Shown here: piece by piece, positions 17,986 through 26,889 of the stretch
Layout: every line of letters starts with the position of its first letter
How positions within the stretch are numbered: position 1 is the first letter of the stretch
Assembly (NCBI GenBank): GCA_943369485.1
Contig: CALRNH020000009.1
Coordinates: forward strand, 62,001-126,000
Direction of reading: 5' to 3'
Source: ATX-6F1 sp943369485
GTDB taxonomy: Bacteria > Cyanobacteriota > Cyanobacteriia > PCC-6307 > Cyanobiaceae
DNA: 64,000 bases
Notes under the pieces: generated by a model
Told to the model about the DNA's origin: nothing
Databases searched by the model: none
The model's input: the letters and a program-made list of their open reading frames with translations, nothing else
Position numbers and translations under genes: made by a program

Positions 17986-19797
17986 ATGTTGCGCATCGCC
18001 CAGACGCTGACCCACCAGCTGCAGGAGGCGATCGAACGGGCCTATCCCGAGGCGGCGGAGCGGGCCACGGCGGCTCGGCAGCCCCTGGACCCCCAGCTGG
18101 CGCCGGCGAGCAAGCCTGAATTCGGCGATTTCCAGGCCAACGGGGCCCTCGCCCTGGCCAAGGGCCTGGGCCAGCCACCCCGGCAGATCGCGGCGGCGAT
18201 CGCGAGCCAACTGGCGGCTGACCCCAGCTTTTCAGAGCTCTGCCTGGAGCCCGAGATCGCAGGCCCCGGCTTCATCAACCTCACCCTGCGCCCCGAGCGC
18301 TTGGCGGCGGAACTGGCTGCGCGCCTGGGGGATCCCCGGCTCGGAGTGGAGCGGGCCCAGGCACCCGAGGGCGCATCGCTGGCGCCGGTGGTGGTGGACT
18401 TCTCCAGCCCCAACATCGCCAAGGAGATGCACGTGGGGCACCTGCGCTCCACGATCATCGGCGACGCCCTGGCCAGGGTGCTGGAGTTCCGCGGCCACCC
18501 TGTGCTTCGCCTCAACCATGTGGGCGACTGGGGCACCCAGTTCGGGATGCTGATCACCCACCTCAAGCAGGTGGCCCCCGAAACGCTCATCACCGCCGAT
18601 GCGGTGGATCTGGGGGATCTGGTGGCCTTCTACCGCGAGGCCAAGGCTCGCTTCGATGCCGACCCGACTTTCCAGGCCACCGCCCGCGAGGAGGTGGTGA
18701 AGCTTCAGGGGGGCGATCCGGTTTCGCTGAAGGCCTGGGGGCTGCTGTGCGAGCAGTCGCGGCGGGAGTTCCAGCAGATCTACGACCGCCTCGATATCCG
18801 CTTGAGCGAGCGCGGCGAATCGTTCTACAACCCCTACCTGGCGGCGGTGGTGGCCGATCTGGAGGCGGCCGGGTTGCTGGTGGTCGACGACGGCGCCGGC
18901 TGCGTGTTCCTCGAGGGGGTGAAGGGCAAGGACGGCCAGCCCCTGCCGCTGATCGTGCGCAAGAGCGATGGCGGCTTCAACTACGCCACCACCGACCTGG
19001 CGGCGATCCGCTACCGCTTCGCCGCTGCCCCAGAGGGCGATGGCGCCGGCCGGGTGATCTACGTGACCGATGCGGGCCAGGCCAGCCACTTCGCCGCCGT
19101 CTTCCAGGTGGCGGGTCGGGCCGGCTGGATCCCTGATGGCGGCCGGCTGGAGCACGTGCCCTTCGGCCTGGTGCAGGGGGAGGACGGAAAAAAACTCAAG
19201 ACCCGCTCCGGTGACACCGTTCGGCTCAAGGACCTGCTCGATGAGGCGGTGGAAAGGGCCGATGCCGACCTGCGCCGACGCCTGGAGGAGGAGGGTCGCA
19301 GCGAGGACGAGGCCTTCATCGCCCATGGGGCCACCACCGTGGGCCATGCGGCGGTGAAGTACGCCGACCTGAGCACCAACCGCGGCACCAATTACCAGTT
19401 CAGCTTCGATCGGATGCTGGCCCTGCAGGGCAACACCGCCCCCTACCTGCTCTATGCCTATGTGCGCATCCAGGGCATCGCCCGCAAGGGTGGCGCCCTG
19501 GAGGCACCGGCGGCGGAGCCGCTGGTGTTTGAACGGCCCCAGGAGTGGGCCCTGGCCCGCCAGCTGCTGCATTTCGACGCGGTGATCGCCGAGGTGGAGG
19601 AGGAGCTGCTGCCCAACCGGCTCTGCTCCTACCTGTTCGAGCTCTCCCAGATCTTCAACCGCTTCTACGACCAGGTGCCCGTGCTCAAGGCAGACGAGCC
19701 CGCCCGTGCCTCGCGCCTGGCTCTCTGCCGCCTCACCGCCGACACCCTCAGACTGGGCCTTGGCCTGCTGGGCATTCCCACCCTCGATCGCATGTGA
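17986..19797 (+). CDS. argS: Arginyl-tRNA synthetase
   Basis: 603 residues. Class I aminoacyl-tRNA synthetase: the HIGH-type motif is in SPNIAKEMHVGHLRSTIIGD; the KMSKS region is degenerate (EDGKKLKTRSGDTV), as in many ArgRS. The N-terminal Arg-specific add-1 domain (FGDFQANGALALAKGL) and the C-terminal DALR anticodon-binding domain ending LGLGLLGIPTLDRM are complete. It follows grrM by 68 bases. Its stop overlaps the start of the hisC-like gene by one base. Confidence 0.97.
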   Translation: MLRIAQTLTHQLQEAIERAYPEAAERATAARQPLDPQLAPASKPEFGDFQANGALALAKGLGQPPRQIAAAIASQLAADPSFSELCLEPEIAGPGFINLTLRPERLAAELAARLGDPRLGVERAQAPEGASLAPVVVDFSSPNIAKEMHVGHLRSTIIGDALARVLEFRGHPVLRLNHVGDWGTQFGMLITHLKQVAPETLITADAVDLGDLVAFYREAKARFDADPTFQATAREEVVKLQGGDPVSLKAWGLLCEQSRREFQQIYDRLDIRLSERGESFYNPYLAAVVADLEAAGLLVVDDGAGCVFLEGVKGKDGQPLPLIVRKSDGGFNYATTDLAAIRYRFAAAPEGDGAGRVIYVTDAGQASHFAAVFQVAGRAGWIPDGGRLEHVPFGLVQGEDGKKLKTRSGDTVRLKDLLDEAVERADADLRRRLEEEGRSEDEAFIAHGATTVGHAAVKYADLSTNRGTNYQFSFDRMLALQGNTAPYLLYAYVRIQGIARKGGALEAPAAEPLVFERPQEWALARQLLHFDAVIAEVEEELLPNRLCSYLFELSQIFNRFYDQVPVLKADEPARASRLALCRLTADTLRLGLGLLGIPTLDRM

Positions 19798-20933
19798 TGG
19801 TGAACGCGCGCCCCGAGGTGGAGTCGCTCACGGCCTACAGCGCCCCGTTGGAGGGGCGCCGGGGGCTGCTGCGGCTGGATTTCAACGAGAACACCGTGGG
19901 CCCAAGCCCGGCGGTGGTGGAGGCGATCCGCGCCATTCCCGCCGATCACTACGCGATCTACCCGGAGTACGACGGCTTGCGGGAGGCGGTGGTGGCCTCA
20001 CTTCGCTCGGAAGCCGGGTTTCCGGCGGTTCGGCCGCTGGCGGGTGGCCTGGTCCAGGCGCAGGTGGGCCTGTTCAACGGCGCTGACGCCGCGATCCACG
20101 CGCTGTTCCATGCCTACGGCGCCCCTGGCGACACCCTGCTCACCACCAGTCCCACCTTCGGCTACTACAGCCCCTGCGCCCGGATGCAGGGGATGTCGAT
20201 CGAGGCGATCCCCTACCAGGGCCCCTCCTTCGCCTTCCCGCTGGAGGCGATCACGTTGGCCCTGGCGGCCAGGCCCAGGTTGCTGCTGATCTGCAACCCC
20301 AACAACCCCACCGGCACCCGATTGGCGCCGGAGCGGATCCTGGAGCTGGCGCGCTCGGCCCCCGGCACCCTGGTGGTGGTGGATGAGCTCTATGAGGCCT
20401 TCACCGGTGACAGTGTGCTGCCGCCGCTGCTGCGGGCGGCGGGCGTTGGCGGTGATCCCTTCGCGGCGGTGCCCAATCTGCTGGTGCTGCGCTCCCTGGC
20501 CAAGACGGCCGGTTTGGCGGGGCTGCGCATCGGTTTCGCGATCGGAGCCGCCGCGGTGGTGGATCGGATCAGCCGCGTCACAGGGCCCTATGACATCAAC
20601 AGTGTCGCGGTCACCGCCGCCCGGGCGGCCCTGGCGGATCCGGCCTATGTGGACGCTTATGTGGCCGAGGTGCTCCGGGCCCGCGCCTGGCTGCTGGAGG
20701 AGTTGCGCGAGGCCGGCGTGCGATACCACGCCGATGGGGGCAACTATCTGCTGATCTGGCCCCGGGCCGCGGCGGCCCAGGTGGAGGAGCGGCTGCGGGC
20801 GGCCGGCATCCTGGTGCGCTCGATGGCGGGCAAACCCCTGATTGATGGCTCCCTGCGGGTGAGCCTCGGCACCCTCGAGCAGATGCAGCGCTTCTGGGGG
20901 GCCTACCGCCGGATCGAGCCTGAACTGAACTAA
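19797..20933 (+). CDS. hisC: Histidinol-phosphate aminotransferase-like enzyme
   Basis: 378 residues. Fold-type I PLP aminotransferase: LDFNENTVGPSPAV at the N-terminus, ICNPNNPTGT, VVVDELYEAF and the PLP-lysine site SLAKTAGLAGLRIGFAIG. Family I-beta (HisC) enzymes convert imidazole-acetol phosphate to histidinol phosphate; some accept aromatic amino acids, so the exact substrate is not certain. The ATG overlaps the argS stop by one base, suggesting translational coupling. It converges on the MBL-fold gene with only 14 bases between. Confidence 0.85.
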   Translation: MVNARPEVESLTAYSAPLEGRRGLLRLDFNENTVGPSPAVVEAIRAIPADHYAIYPEYDGLREAVVASLRSEAGFPAVRPLAGGLVQAQVGLFNGADAAIHALFHAYGAPGDTLLTTSPTFGYYSPCARMQGMSIEAIPYQGPSFAFPLEAITLALAARPRLLLICNPNNPTGTRLAPERILELARSAPGTLVVVDELYEAFTGDSVLPPLLRAAGVGGDPFAAVPNLLVLRSLAKTAGLAGLRIGFAIGAAAVVDRISRVTGPYDINSVAVTAARAALADPAYVDAYVAEVLRARAWLLEELREAGVRYHADGGNYLLIWPRAAAAQVEERLRAAGILVRSMAGKPLIDGSLRVSLGTLEQMQRFWGAYRRIEPELN

Positions 20934-20947
20934 GCCCCGGCTCCGCT

Positions 20948-21709
20948 TCAGCGCATCACCAGCACCTGGGTGGCGTCGCTGAGCTTGCCTGGCAGGCTCA
21001 CCGAGCGGCCAACGCGCTTCACCGATGTGCCCCCCAGGGCCTGCAGGAAGGGCTCGAGGCTGCCCTGGTCGCAGTCGGCCGGGGTCTTGCCGCTCACGTA
21101 CTGCACGGGGATCACGCGGCGCGGTTGCAGTTCCTTGACCACGGCCGCCGCCTCGGCGCCGTCATACACCTTCGCGCCTCCGCCGACGCCGATGATCAGC
21201 AGATCGGGGCGGCCCAGGAGCACCTTGTCTTCGGGCCTGAGTTCGGCGGCCGTGCCGCCGATGTGAGCGATCTCCAGGCCACCCTGCTTCCAGCGCCAGA
21301 GGGTGGAGGCGCCGAAGCGGCGGCCATCGAAGCGATCGTGGGGTGCCGAGACACCCTCGATCCTCAGACCCCCCACCTTGTAGGAGCCTGGGGTGACGAG
21401 GAACTTGCCGCTGGCCACCGGCGCCCCTTCATCGAGCAGACGGCTGCTGGCCAGGATCACATCGGCGCGCACCCGCGGTTCCGCCAGCCCGGCGGCGCAG
21501 GCCACCGCCTTGAAGGGGTTGATCAGCACCGTGGCGCCACCCCCTTGGATCAGCAGGGCACTGTGGCCGTAGCTGGTGACGTTCACGCCGCCGCCTGATT
21601 GAGCGGTGGCGGGCAGGGCGCCACCACCGATGGCCACCGCCGCCGCCAGGGAGGTGCCGCCCAGGGCTCCCGCACACCGGCGCAGCAGGGACAGGGGGGG
21701 AAGGGCCAT
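20948..21709 (-). CDS. Exported MBL-fold protein with degenerate metal site
   Basis: 253 residues with a signal peptide (hydrophobic residues 12-36, ending ATAQ). The body resembles UPF0173-type MBL-fold hydrolases: YGHSALLIQGGGATVLINPF, a DVILASS strand where the metal motif should be, GLEIAHIGGTAAEL and DLLIIGVGGG. The HxHxDH motif is missing (SSRLLDEG) and the later HxGD is HIGG, so metal-dependent hydrolysis is unlikely. It may be a binding or structural protein. Function unknown. Confidence 0.75.
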   Translation of the reverse strand: MALPPLSLLRRCAGALGGTSLAAAVAIGGGALPATAQSGGGVNVTSYGHSALLIQGGGATVLINPFKAVACAAGLAEPRVRADVILASSRLLDEGAPVASGKFLVTPGSYKVGGLRIEGVSAPHDRFDGRRFGASTLWRWKQGGLEIAHIGGTAAELRPEDKVLLGRPDLLIIGVGGGAKVYDGAEAAAVVKELQPRRVIPVQYVSGKTPADCDQGSLEPFLQALGGTSVKRVGRSVSLPGKLSDATQVLVMR

Positions 21710-21773
21710 GGGGGTGTGGGGCGCCCGCTGACGCCTGCGGTGGCGCGAACCTAGCAGCGTTGCCCCGGCCGGT

Positions 21774-22391
21774 TCAGGGCGGCGTTCCGGTCGTGGCTGT
21801 GGCGGCTTGGCGCAGGAAGTTGCCCAGCAGCCGATGGCCGCCTTCGGTGAGCACGCTTTCAGGGTGGAACTGAACGCCCTGCAGGTGCGGGTAGTCGCGG
21901 TGGCGCAGGCCCATGATCGTGCCGTCCTCCAGCCAGCCGGTCACCTCGAGGCAGTCTGGGAGGCTGGCTCGGTCGGCGATCAGGCTGTGGTAACGGGTGG
22001 CGATGAGCGGATCGGGCAGTCCCTCGAACACTCCCTGGCCCCCATGGCGTACGGGCGAGGTCTTGCCGTGCATCAATTCGGCGGCCCTCACCACCTGGCC
22101 GCCGAACACCTGGGCGAGGCACTGGTGGCCCAGGCAAACCCCCAGGATCGGCACGGTCGGCCCCAACTGCCGCAGCACCTCCAGGCAGATCCCCGCCTGG
22201 TCTGGATCGCCGGGACCCGGTGAAATCAGGATCGCCTCGGGCTGCAGCTCCCGGATCGTCTCGACGCTGACAGCGTCGTTGCGCTCGACCCGCAGTTCGG
22301 CGGCGATCGGATGCTCCTCCGCCAGTTCGCCGAGGTACTGCACCAGGTTGAAGGTGAAGCTGTCGTAGTTGTCGAGCACCAGCAGCATCAA
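21774..22391 (-). CDS. trpG: Glutamine amidotransferase of anthranilate / aminodeoxychorismate synthase
   Basis: 205 residues. It supplies ammonia from glutamine to chorismate for anthranilate (Trp) or p-aminobenzoate (folate). Class I GATase triad: nucleophile in GVCLGHQCLAQ, and the His-Glu pair in GVQFHPESVL. N-terminus LVLDNYDSFTFNLVQYLGEL is typical. TrpG and PabA cannot be separated by sequence alone and one protein often serves both. It is the last gene of the minus-strand run that begins with prfB. Confidence 0.9.
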   Translation of the reverse strand: MMLLVLDNYDSFTFNLVQYLGELAEEHPIAAELRVERNDAVSVETIRELQPEAILISPGPGDPDQAGICLEVLRQLGPTVPILGVCLGHQCLAQVFGGQVVRAAELMHGKTSPVRHGGQGVFEGLPDPLIATRYHSLIADRASLPDCLEVTGWLEDGTIMGLRHRDYPHLQGVQFHPESVLTEGGHRLLGNFLRQAATATTGTPP

Positions 22392-22426
22392 ACCTCCTTG
22401 GCCCCACGGCCCTCAACTCGATCCAT

Positions 22427-22894
22427 TCAAAGGCCGAGCCGTGCCCAGAGCGGGGGAAGCAGCAGCAGCAGGGCGATCAGCATCGAGGCAAGCGAGGCCA
22501 CAAGCACGGCGGCTGCTGCGCAGTCCTTGGCGATGCGGGCCAGGGGATGGAACTGGCGCCCGATGGCAAGATCCACCACCGCCTCGGTGGCGGTGTTGAG
22601 CAACTCCAGCACCAGCACCGCCGCCACGGTGAGCACCAGCACCGCCAGCCGTTCCGTGCTCAGGCCCAGCCAGAGGCCCAGCAGAAACACCAGCAATCCA
22701 GTGATCACGTGGATGCGGAAGTTGCGCTGGCTGGCGAAGCCGTAGGCCAGGCCCTGGGCGGCGTAGCGGAAGCTGGCGGGCAAATCGCCGGCCACCCGCC
22801 AGGCTCCAACCCTCATGCTGCGGCCGCGGCGGTGGACGTCGGGGGGGTGAGCGCGGATCGTCGTGGCGGGATCTGGCGGGTTCAGGGTGGTCAT
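22427..22894 (-). CDS. dgkA: Prokaryotic diacylglycerol kinase (DgkA family)
   Basis: 155 residues with three membrane helices and the family block ELLNTATEAVVDLAIGRQFHPLARIAKDCAAAAVL (in part), which holds the catalytic Glu and Asp residues. The N-terminal SFRYAAQGLAYGFASQRNFRIH is characteristic. It phosphorylates diacylglycerol or undecaprenol in the inner membrane. An internal ATG at 22816 (MRVGAWRVAGDL) would give a 129-residue protein closer to the usual length, so the first 26 residues may be untranslated. Confidence 0.9.
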   Translation of the reverse strand: MTTLNPPDPATTIRAHPPDVHRRGRSMRVGAWRVAGDLPASFRYAAQGLAYGFASQRNFRIHVITGLLVFLLGLWLGLSTERLAVLVLTVAAVLVLELLNTATEAVVDLAIGRQFHPLARIAKDCAAAAVLVASLASMLIALLLLLPPLWARLGL

Positions 22895-22944
22895 CGGCGC
22901 TGGGCCTCAGCCTCCTGGAATGAACCATACCGCCGTTGACCAGC

Positions 22945-23493
22945 TCAGTCTGTGAGCAGTTGCTGACGCCCCAGCATCGCCGCCAGGCTGGGCTCATCCG
23001 GGTGGTCCCAGCCCAGGAGGTGCAGAAGCCCATGACTGGCGAGGAAGCGCAGTTCCTGCTCCAGTGAGTGGCCGTGTTCCGGGGCCTGGCGGGCGGCGGT
23101 TTCCAGGGAGATCACGATGTCGCCGAGTTCCAGCGGATCGGGGCCCGGTTCCTCGGTGTCCTCCCCCAGGGGCAGGGGCATCGGCGATGCGCCTTCGATC
23201 GCCTCGTCCTGGGCGGCGAAGGCCAGCACGTCAGTGGGGCCGCTCTGCTGACGCCAGTCGGCGTTGAGCTCGGCGATGGCCGCATCGCCCACCAGTTGCA
23301 GCCCCATGCTGTAGGCAGGGGCTTTCAGGGGTTCGGCCAGTTCGGTGCCCAGCTGGGCCAGCCAGTCGCCCAGCAGGACGTGCCAGCGCTCGGCCCCTTC
23401 CAGCGCGTCGCCCAGGGGCCCGGCGGCCGCCAGCAGCTCAGCCGCCAGGTCGGCGTCGACCGTGAAGGCCAGATCCAGGTCGGGCAGGGCCAT
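22945..23493 (-). CDS. ybeY: Endoribonuclease / rRNA maturation factor YbeY
   Basis: 182 residues. The zinc site is HGLLHLLGWDHPDE (family HGxLHLxGyDH), near residues 153-166. Conserved upstream block LNADWRQQSGPTDVLAFA. YbeY acts in 16S rRNA 3' end processing and ribosome quality control. Start at ATG 23493; the upstream in-frame extension overlaps the preceding gene and is not family-like. It sits between dgkA and a glycosyltransferase-like gene on the same strand. Confidence 0.92.
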   Translation of the reverse strand: MALPDLDLAFTVDADLAAELLAAAGPLGDALEGAERWHVLLGDWLAQLGTELAEPLKAPAYSMGLQLVGDAAIAELNADWRQQSGPTDVLAFAAQDEAIEGASPMPLPLGEDTEEPGPDPLELGDIVISLETAARQAPEHGHSLEQELRFLASHGLLHLLGWDHPDEPSLAAMLGRQQLLTD

Positions 23494-23506
23494 GGCAGGG
23501 GGCAGC

Positions 23507-25156
23507 TCAGCGATCGGGGAAGGTGCGCCAGTCCTGGCTGGGGAGAAGGTACTTCTCGGCGGGAGCCAGGTCGTGCAGCCCCAGGACGTCCTTGGTGAGG
23601 AACAGGAACCGCTCGCCCTGACCATCTTCCCAGAGCGGCAGCTCCGCCAGCGGTGTGCTCAGGGCGCCCGACAGCTGCCAGTCGCAGCCGGGATCCTCGA
23701 ACAGGACCCGCCCCAGGAATCCGGGGCCGGTGGCGTGGTGGATGTCGCCCCGGAACGGCACGGGGCCGAGTTCCGCCTCGAGCCTGCCCAGCCATCGGCA
23801 CCGCAGCGGGCGGGTCAGCACCAGCAGATCGTTGATGGGGTAGGCGTCCCAGCAGCTGGCGAGGCTGCCCCAGAAGTGATGGGGGCGTTTGAGGAATTGA
23901 ACCAGGTTGACCGACTGGGCCAGACAGCCCTCGATCAGGGGCCGGATCAGCGGCGGGAACCGCTCGTCGAAGCGGTTGTCGAGATCGATGTAGGCGTGGT
24001 CGTCGTAGGGCAGGGCATACCGCAGCAGATCGCTGCGCAGGGCCGGGTGGGGCGCCTGCCGGAAGTGGCGCTCCACCAGGGGATGGTCCTGGAAGTCGAG
24101 CGGCTGGGCGTCGAGATCCCCGTCCTGGAGCAGGCGGGTGCCGGGGAACGCCGCCTCCAGCCGCAGCCGACAGGTCCGCAGGGATTCGCTCAGGGTTTCG
24201 GGCCGGTCCCAGTACATGCGGAAACCCCCGCGCCATCGCTGCGGCTCCGGGGCGGCCTCCTGCGCCGTCGATTGCCGGCCCCTCGCCCGCAGCACCGCCT
24301 CGCTCAGCAGCAGCCCCAGGCGCACCCGCTCAATCGGCGCCGACGGGCCCAGCCGTGCCGAGAGCGTCTGGGTGGTCGCTGCCAGGGAGAGGGAGGGATC
24401 CGTCAGCAGTGCCCGCAGCTGCTGGTCGATCTCCAGCTCAGCCTCCGCCGGGAAGGGATCGCCTGGCAGGTGGCGGACCGCCTCGGCCGGCAGCGGCAGC
24501 CTCTCCCCCCCGGGCGACTCCTCTGCCGTCAGCGCCAGCCAGCCAGCCAGCTGTTTGGTCTCCCCTCCGGGGTCGGGCGGCGGGGGCACCAGCACCAGGT
24601 GCCAGAGGTCGCCCAGCTCCGCCGGGGGCGCCAGCAGGATTGAGCCCTGCGCCTCCTGCCGCTGGAAGATGGGCAGAACCTGCCCCCCGCGCAGCAGGCA
24701 GCCGCCCACCAGCCGGCACCCCGGGCTCGGGGTGAACCGCACCAGCGGCGCGCCGGCGTCAACGACCTCGACGGGAACGGAAACCCAGAGGTGGAGGGCC
24801 GCCCGCTGGGGCGGGAGATCACCGATCACGCCGAGGCCGCGAGGATCACTGGCCCAGTGCCGACGGAACCCCGGGGCCAGCCCCAGAGCCGCGGAAGGGA
24901 GGCCCTCCCGCGGACCAGGGACCGTGCGACGGTTGTTGCCGCCTCGCTCCCGGGCCCGCTCGAAGACTGAGGCGGCCTCCTCCTGACGCTGCTGGCCCTG
25001 CAGGCAGCGTCCGAGCTCAACGAGGGTCGCGGCGGTGGGCTCCGGAGCCTCCAGCTCCAGCAGCCGGCGCAGGGCCCCTTCGGCCACCACCCAGTCGTGG
25101 CGCTCCAGGGCGTCGCTGGCCAGATCCCGCCAGATGCTCCCGTTGCCGTCGCTCAT
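23507..25156 (-). CDS. TPR-like domain fused to a GT32-type glycosyltransferase (DXD)
   Basis: 549 residues. Residues 1-70 look like one or two TPR repeats (DALERHDWVVAEGALRRLLELE; ELGRCLQGQQRQEEAASVFERA). The middle, to about 300, is not recognised. From about 290 it resembles sugar-binding DXD glycosyltransferases (OCH1/GT32 type): FRMYWDRPETLSESLRTCR, HPALRSDLLRYALPYDDHAYIDLD with the D-L-D motif near residue 395, then GFLGRVLFEDPG near 500. This predicts transfer of a sugar to a polysaccharide or glycan; the substrate is unknown. It ends 13 bases before ybeY, so it is likely co-transcribed. Confidence 0.75.
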   Translation of the reverse strand: MSDGNGSIWRDLASDALERHDWVVAEGALRRLLELEAPEPTAATLVELGRCLQGQQRQEEAASVFERARERGGNNRRTVPGPREGLPSAALGLAPGFRRHWASDPRGLGVIGDLPPQRAALHLWVSVPVEVVDAGAPLVRFTPSPGCRLVGGCLLRGGQVLPIFQRQEAQGSILLAPPAELGDLWHLVLVPPPPDPGGETKQLAGWLALTAEESPGGERLPLPAEAVRHLPGDPFPAEAELEIDQQLRALLTDPSLSLAATTQTLSARLGPSAPIERVRLGLLLSEAVLRARGRQSTAQEAAPEPQRWRGGFRMYWDRPETLSESLRTCRLRLEAAFPGTRLLQDGDLDAQPLDFQDHPLVERHFRQAPHPALRSDLLRYALPYDDHAYIDLDNRFDERFPPLIRPLIEGCLAQSVNLVQFLKRPHHFWGSLASCWDAYPINDLLVLTRPLRCRWLGRLEAELGPVPFRGDIHHATGPGFLGRVLFEDPGCDWQLSGALSTPLAELPLWEDGQGERFLFLTKDVLGLHDLAPAEKYLLPSQDWRTFPDR

Positions 25157-25181
25157 GGGCTCCCCCCTGGCCGCGGCGGGC

Positions 25182-25397
25182 TCAGTGGGGCTGGATCGGG
25201 CGCCCCAGCCAGGCCAGGAACACCAGGAACCCCAGCAGCCCGACGGCGGTGAGGCCGAAGTGAAGCAGGCTCTGGCGACCCTTGCGCACCATGTTGCGCA
25301 TCGCCAGCTTCACGAAGCTTGGGGGCGGCGCCGAGGCCGTGTTGCCCGGTGCCGGGCTGCTCGGGGCAGTTGGTTCGGGCGGGGTGGGGTCGCTCAT
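25182..25397 (-). CDS. DUF3285 small membrane protein
   Basis: 71 residues. A Pro/Ala/Ser-rich N-terminus leads into the family core PSFVKLAMRNMVRKGRQSL and one membrane helix FGLTAVGLLGFLVFLAWLG. DUF3285 proteins are short, cyanobacterial and of unknown function; the gene typically follows prfB, as here (10 bases downstream). Confidence 0.85.
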   Translation of the reverse strand: MSDPTPPEPTAPSSPAPGNTASAPPPSFVKLAMRNMVRKGRQSLLHFGLTAVGLLGFLVFLAWLGRPIQPH

Positions 25398-25407
25398 CGC
25401 AGGGCCC

Positions 25408-26533
25408 TCAGGCGACGGCCTCGGCGGCCACGTCCACGCCCTGGTGGAGCAGGGACTGGATGAAGGGATCCAGGTCGCCGTCCATCACCCCCTGGACGTC
25501 GGTGGTTTCCTGCTGGGTGCGCAGGTCCTTGACCATCTGGTACGGGTGGAACACGTAGTTGCGGATCTGGTTTCCCCACGCTGCTTCCACGATGTCGCCG
25601 CGGATGTCGGCGATCTCACTGGCCCGCTGCTCCTGGGCGATCACCAGCAGCTTGGCCATCAGCAGGGCCATCGCCTTCTCCTTGTTCTGGAGCTGGGAGC
25701 GCTCCTGGGTGCAGCGCACCGCCAGCCCGGTGGGGATGTGCAGGATGCGCACGGCCGTCTCCACCTTGTTGACGTTCTGGCCGCCGGCGCCGCCGGAGCG
25801 GCTGGTGGTGACCTCCAGATCCTTCTCGGGGATGTTGAGCTTCACCTCCTGCTCCAGTTTGGGCATCACCTCCACACCGGCGAAGCTGGTCTGGCGCTTG
25901 TCATTGGCGTTGAACGGCGAGATGCGCACCAGCCGGTGGGTGCCCTTCTCATTGCGCAGGTAGCCGTAGGCATAGCGGCCGTCGATCTCGATCGTGCAGC
26001 TCTTGATCCCCGCCTCCTCCCCTTCCGAGAGTTCGTCCACGGTCACCTTCATGCCGTGGTCCTCGGCCCAGCGGGTGTACATGCGCATCAGCATCAGCGC
26101 CCAGTCTTGGGCATCGGTGCCGCCGGCGCCGGCGTTGATCGAGATCACCGCCCCCTCCTTGTCGTAGGGGCCGCTCAAGAGCCGCTCCAGTTCCCAGCGA
26201 TCCAAGGCCGCCTTGAGGGTCTGGAGGCCGCCGTGGGCCTCAGCGAGCAGGTCGTCGTCGGCTTCGAGCGCGTAGAGCTCAAGGGTGGCCTGGCCGTCAT
26301 CAATCAGGGTCTGCCACTGGTGCAGCTGCCCCAGCTGGGCCTTGACTTCATCAAGCAGTCGCATCTGTTTCTGCGCCTGCTGCTGGTCGTCCCAGAAGCC
26401 GGGTTGGGAGGCCAGCTGCTCCAGGTCGCGCTGGCGGGCGTTCAGGGCCGGTACGTCAAAGACAGTCCTGGGCATGGCCCAGGCGGTCGGTGAGCTCGGA
26501 GAGATCGCGCTTGAAGTCGGTGAGGTCCAGCAC
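25408..26533 (-). CDS. prfB: Peptide chain release factor 2, made by programmed +1 frameshift
   Basis: 374 residues after frameshift. The first 25 codons start at a GTG (26533) and read VLDLTDFKRDLSELTDRLG..QDCL, then meet an in-frame TGA at 26456-26458. Reading continues in the +1 frame as DVPALNARQRDLEQLASQPGFW. The stop-recognition region includes SPF and the peptidyl-transferase motif GGQ (TSRSGGAGGQNVNKVET). RF2 terminates translation at UGA and UAA. The slippery site CTTTGAC with an upstream AGGA is the classic autoregulatory arrangement. Annotation starting in the second frame would wrongly give an unrelated N-terminus. Confidence 0.95.
26455..26469 (-). promoter_or_regulatory. prfB +1 frameshift site
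   Basis: On the minus strand the sequence is AGGACTGTCTTTGAC: a Shine-Dalgarno-like AGGA, a 3-4 base spacer, then CTT-TGA-C. Slippage on CUU-U past the UGA occurs when RF2 is scarce, so RF2 regulates its own synthesis, as known in many bacteria. Confidence 0.93.
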
Positions 26534-26617
26534 CGGCGTTCGGGGGTCAGTGTGGTCGACCGTACCAGCGGGCCTTGGGTGGTTCTTAGGATTCGTTCCT
26601 CAGGACAAGGCAGCGAA

Positions 26618-26887
26618 ATGGCGGTGGGCACGCAGACCAAGGTCGAGATCTACACCTGGCGGGCCTGCCCGTTCTGCATCCGTGCCAAGGGCCTGCTGGA
26701 CCGCAAGGGGGTTGCATACACCGAGTACGCCATCGATGGCGATTCGGCCGCCCGTGAGGCCATGGCCGAGCGCGCCGGTGGTCGCCGCAGCGTGCCCCAG
26801 ACCTTCATCGATGGCACCCATGTGGGTGGCTGCGACGACCTGCACGCCCTCGAGCGCTCCGGCCAGCTCGACGCCCTGCTCGCCTGA
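26618..26887 (+). CDS. grxC: Glutaredoxin 3-type protein
   Basis: 89 residues. Active site C17-P-F-C20 in YTWRACPFCIRAK, with the cis-Pro glutathione site SVPQTFIDG and GGCDDLHAL near the end. It uses glutathione to reduce disulfides and mixed disulfides in the cytosol. It starts only 84 bases from the prfB start on the other strand. It is followed after two bases by gshB, a natural operon of glutathione synthesis and use. Confidence 0.93.
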   Translation: MAVGTQTKVEIYTWRACPFCIRAKGLLDRKGVAYTEYAIDGDSAAREAMAERAGGRRSVPQTFIDGTHVGGCDDLHALERSGQLDALLA

Positions 26888-26889
26888 AC

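Noticed and set aside
26458..26640. Extended N-terminus of prfB read in the same frame as the main body
   Set aside because: Its translation is Ser/Thr/Pro/Arg-rich and unlike RF2, while the other frame gives the true RF2 N-terminus up to the CTTTGAC site.
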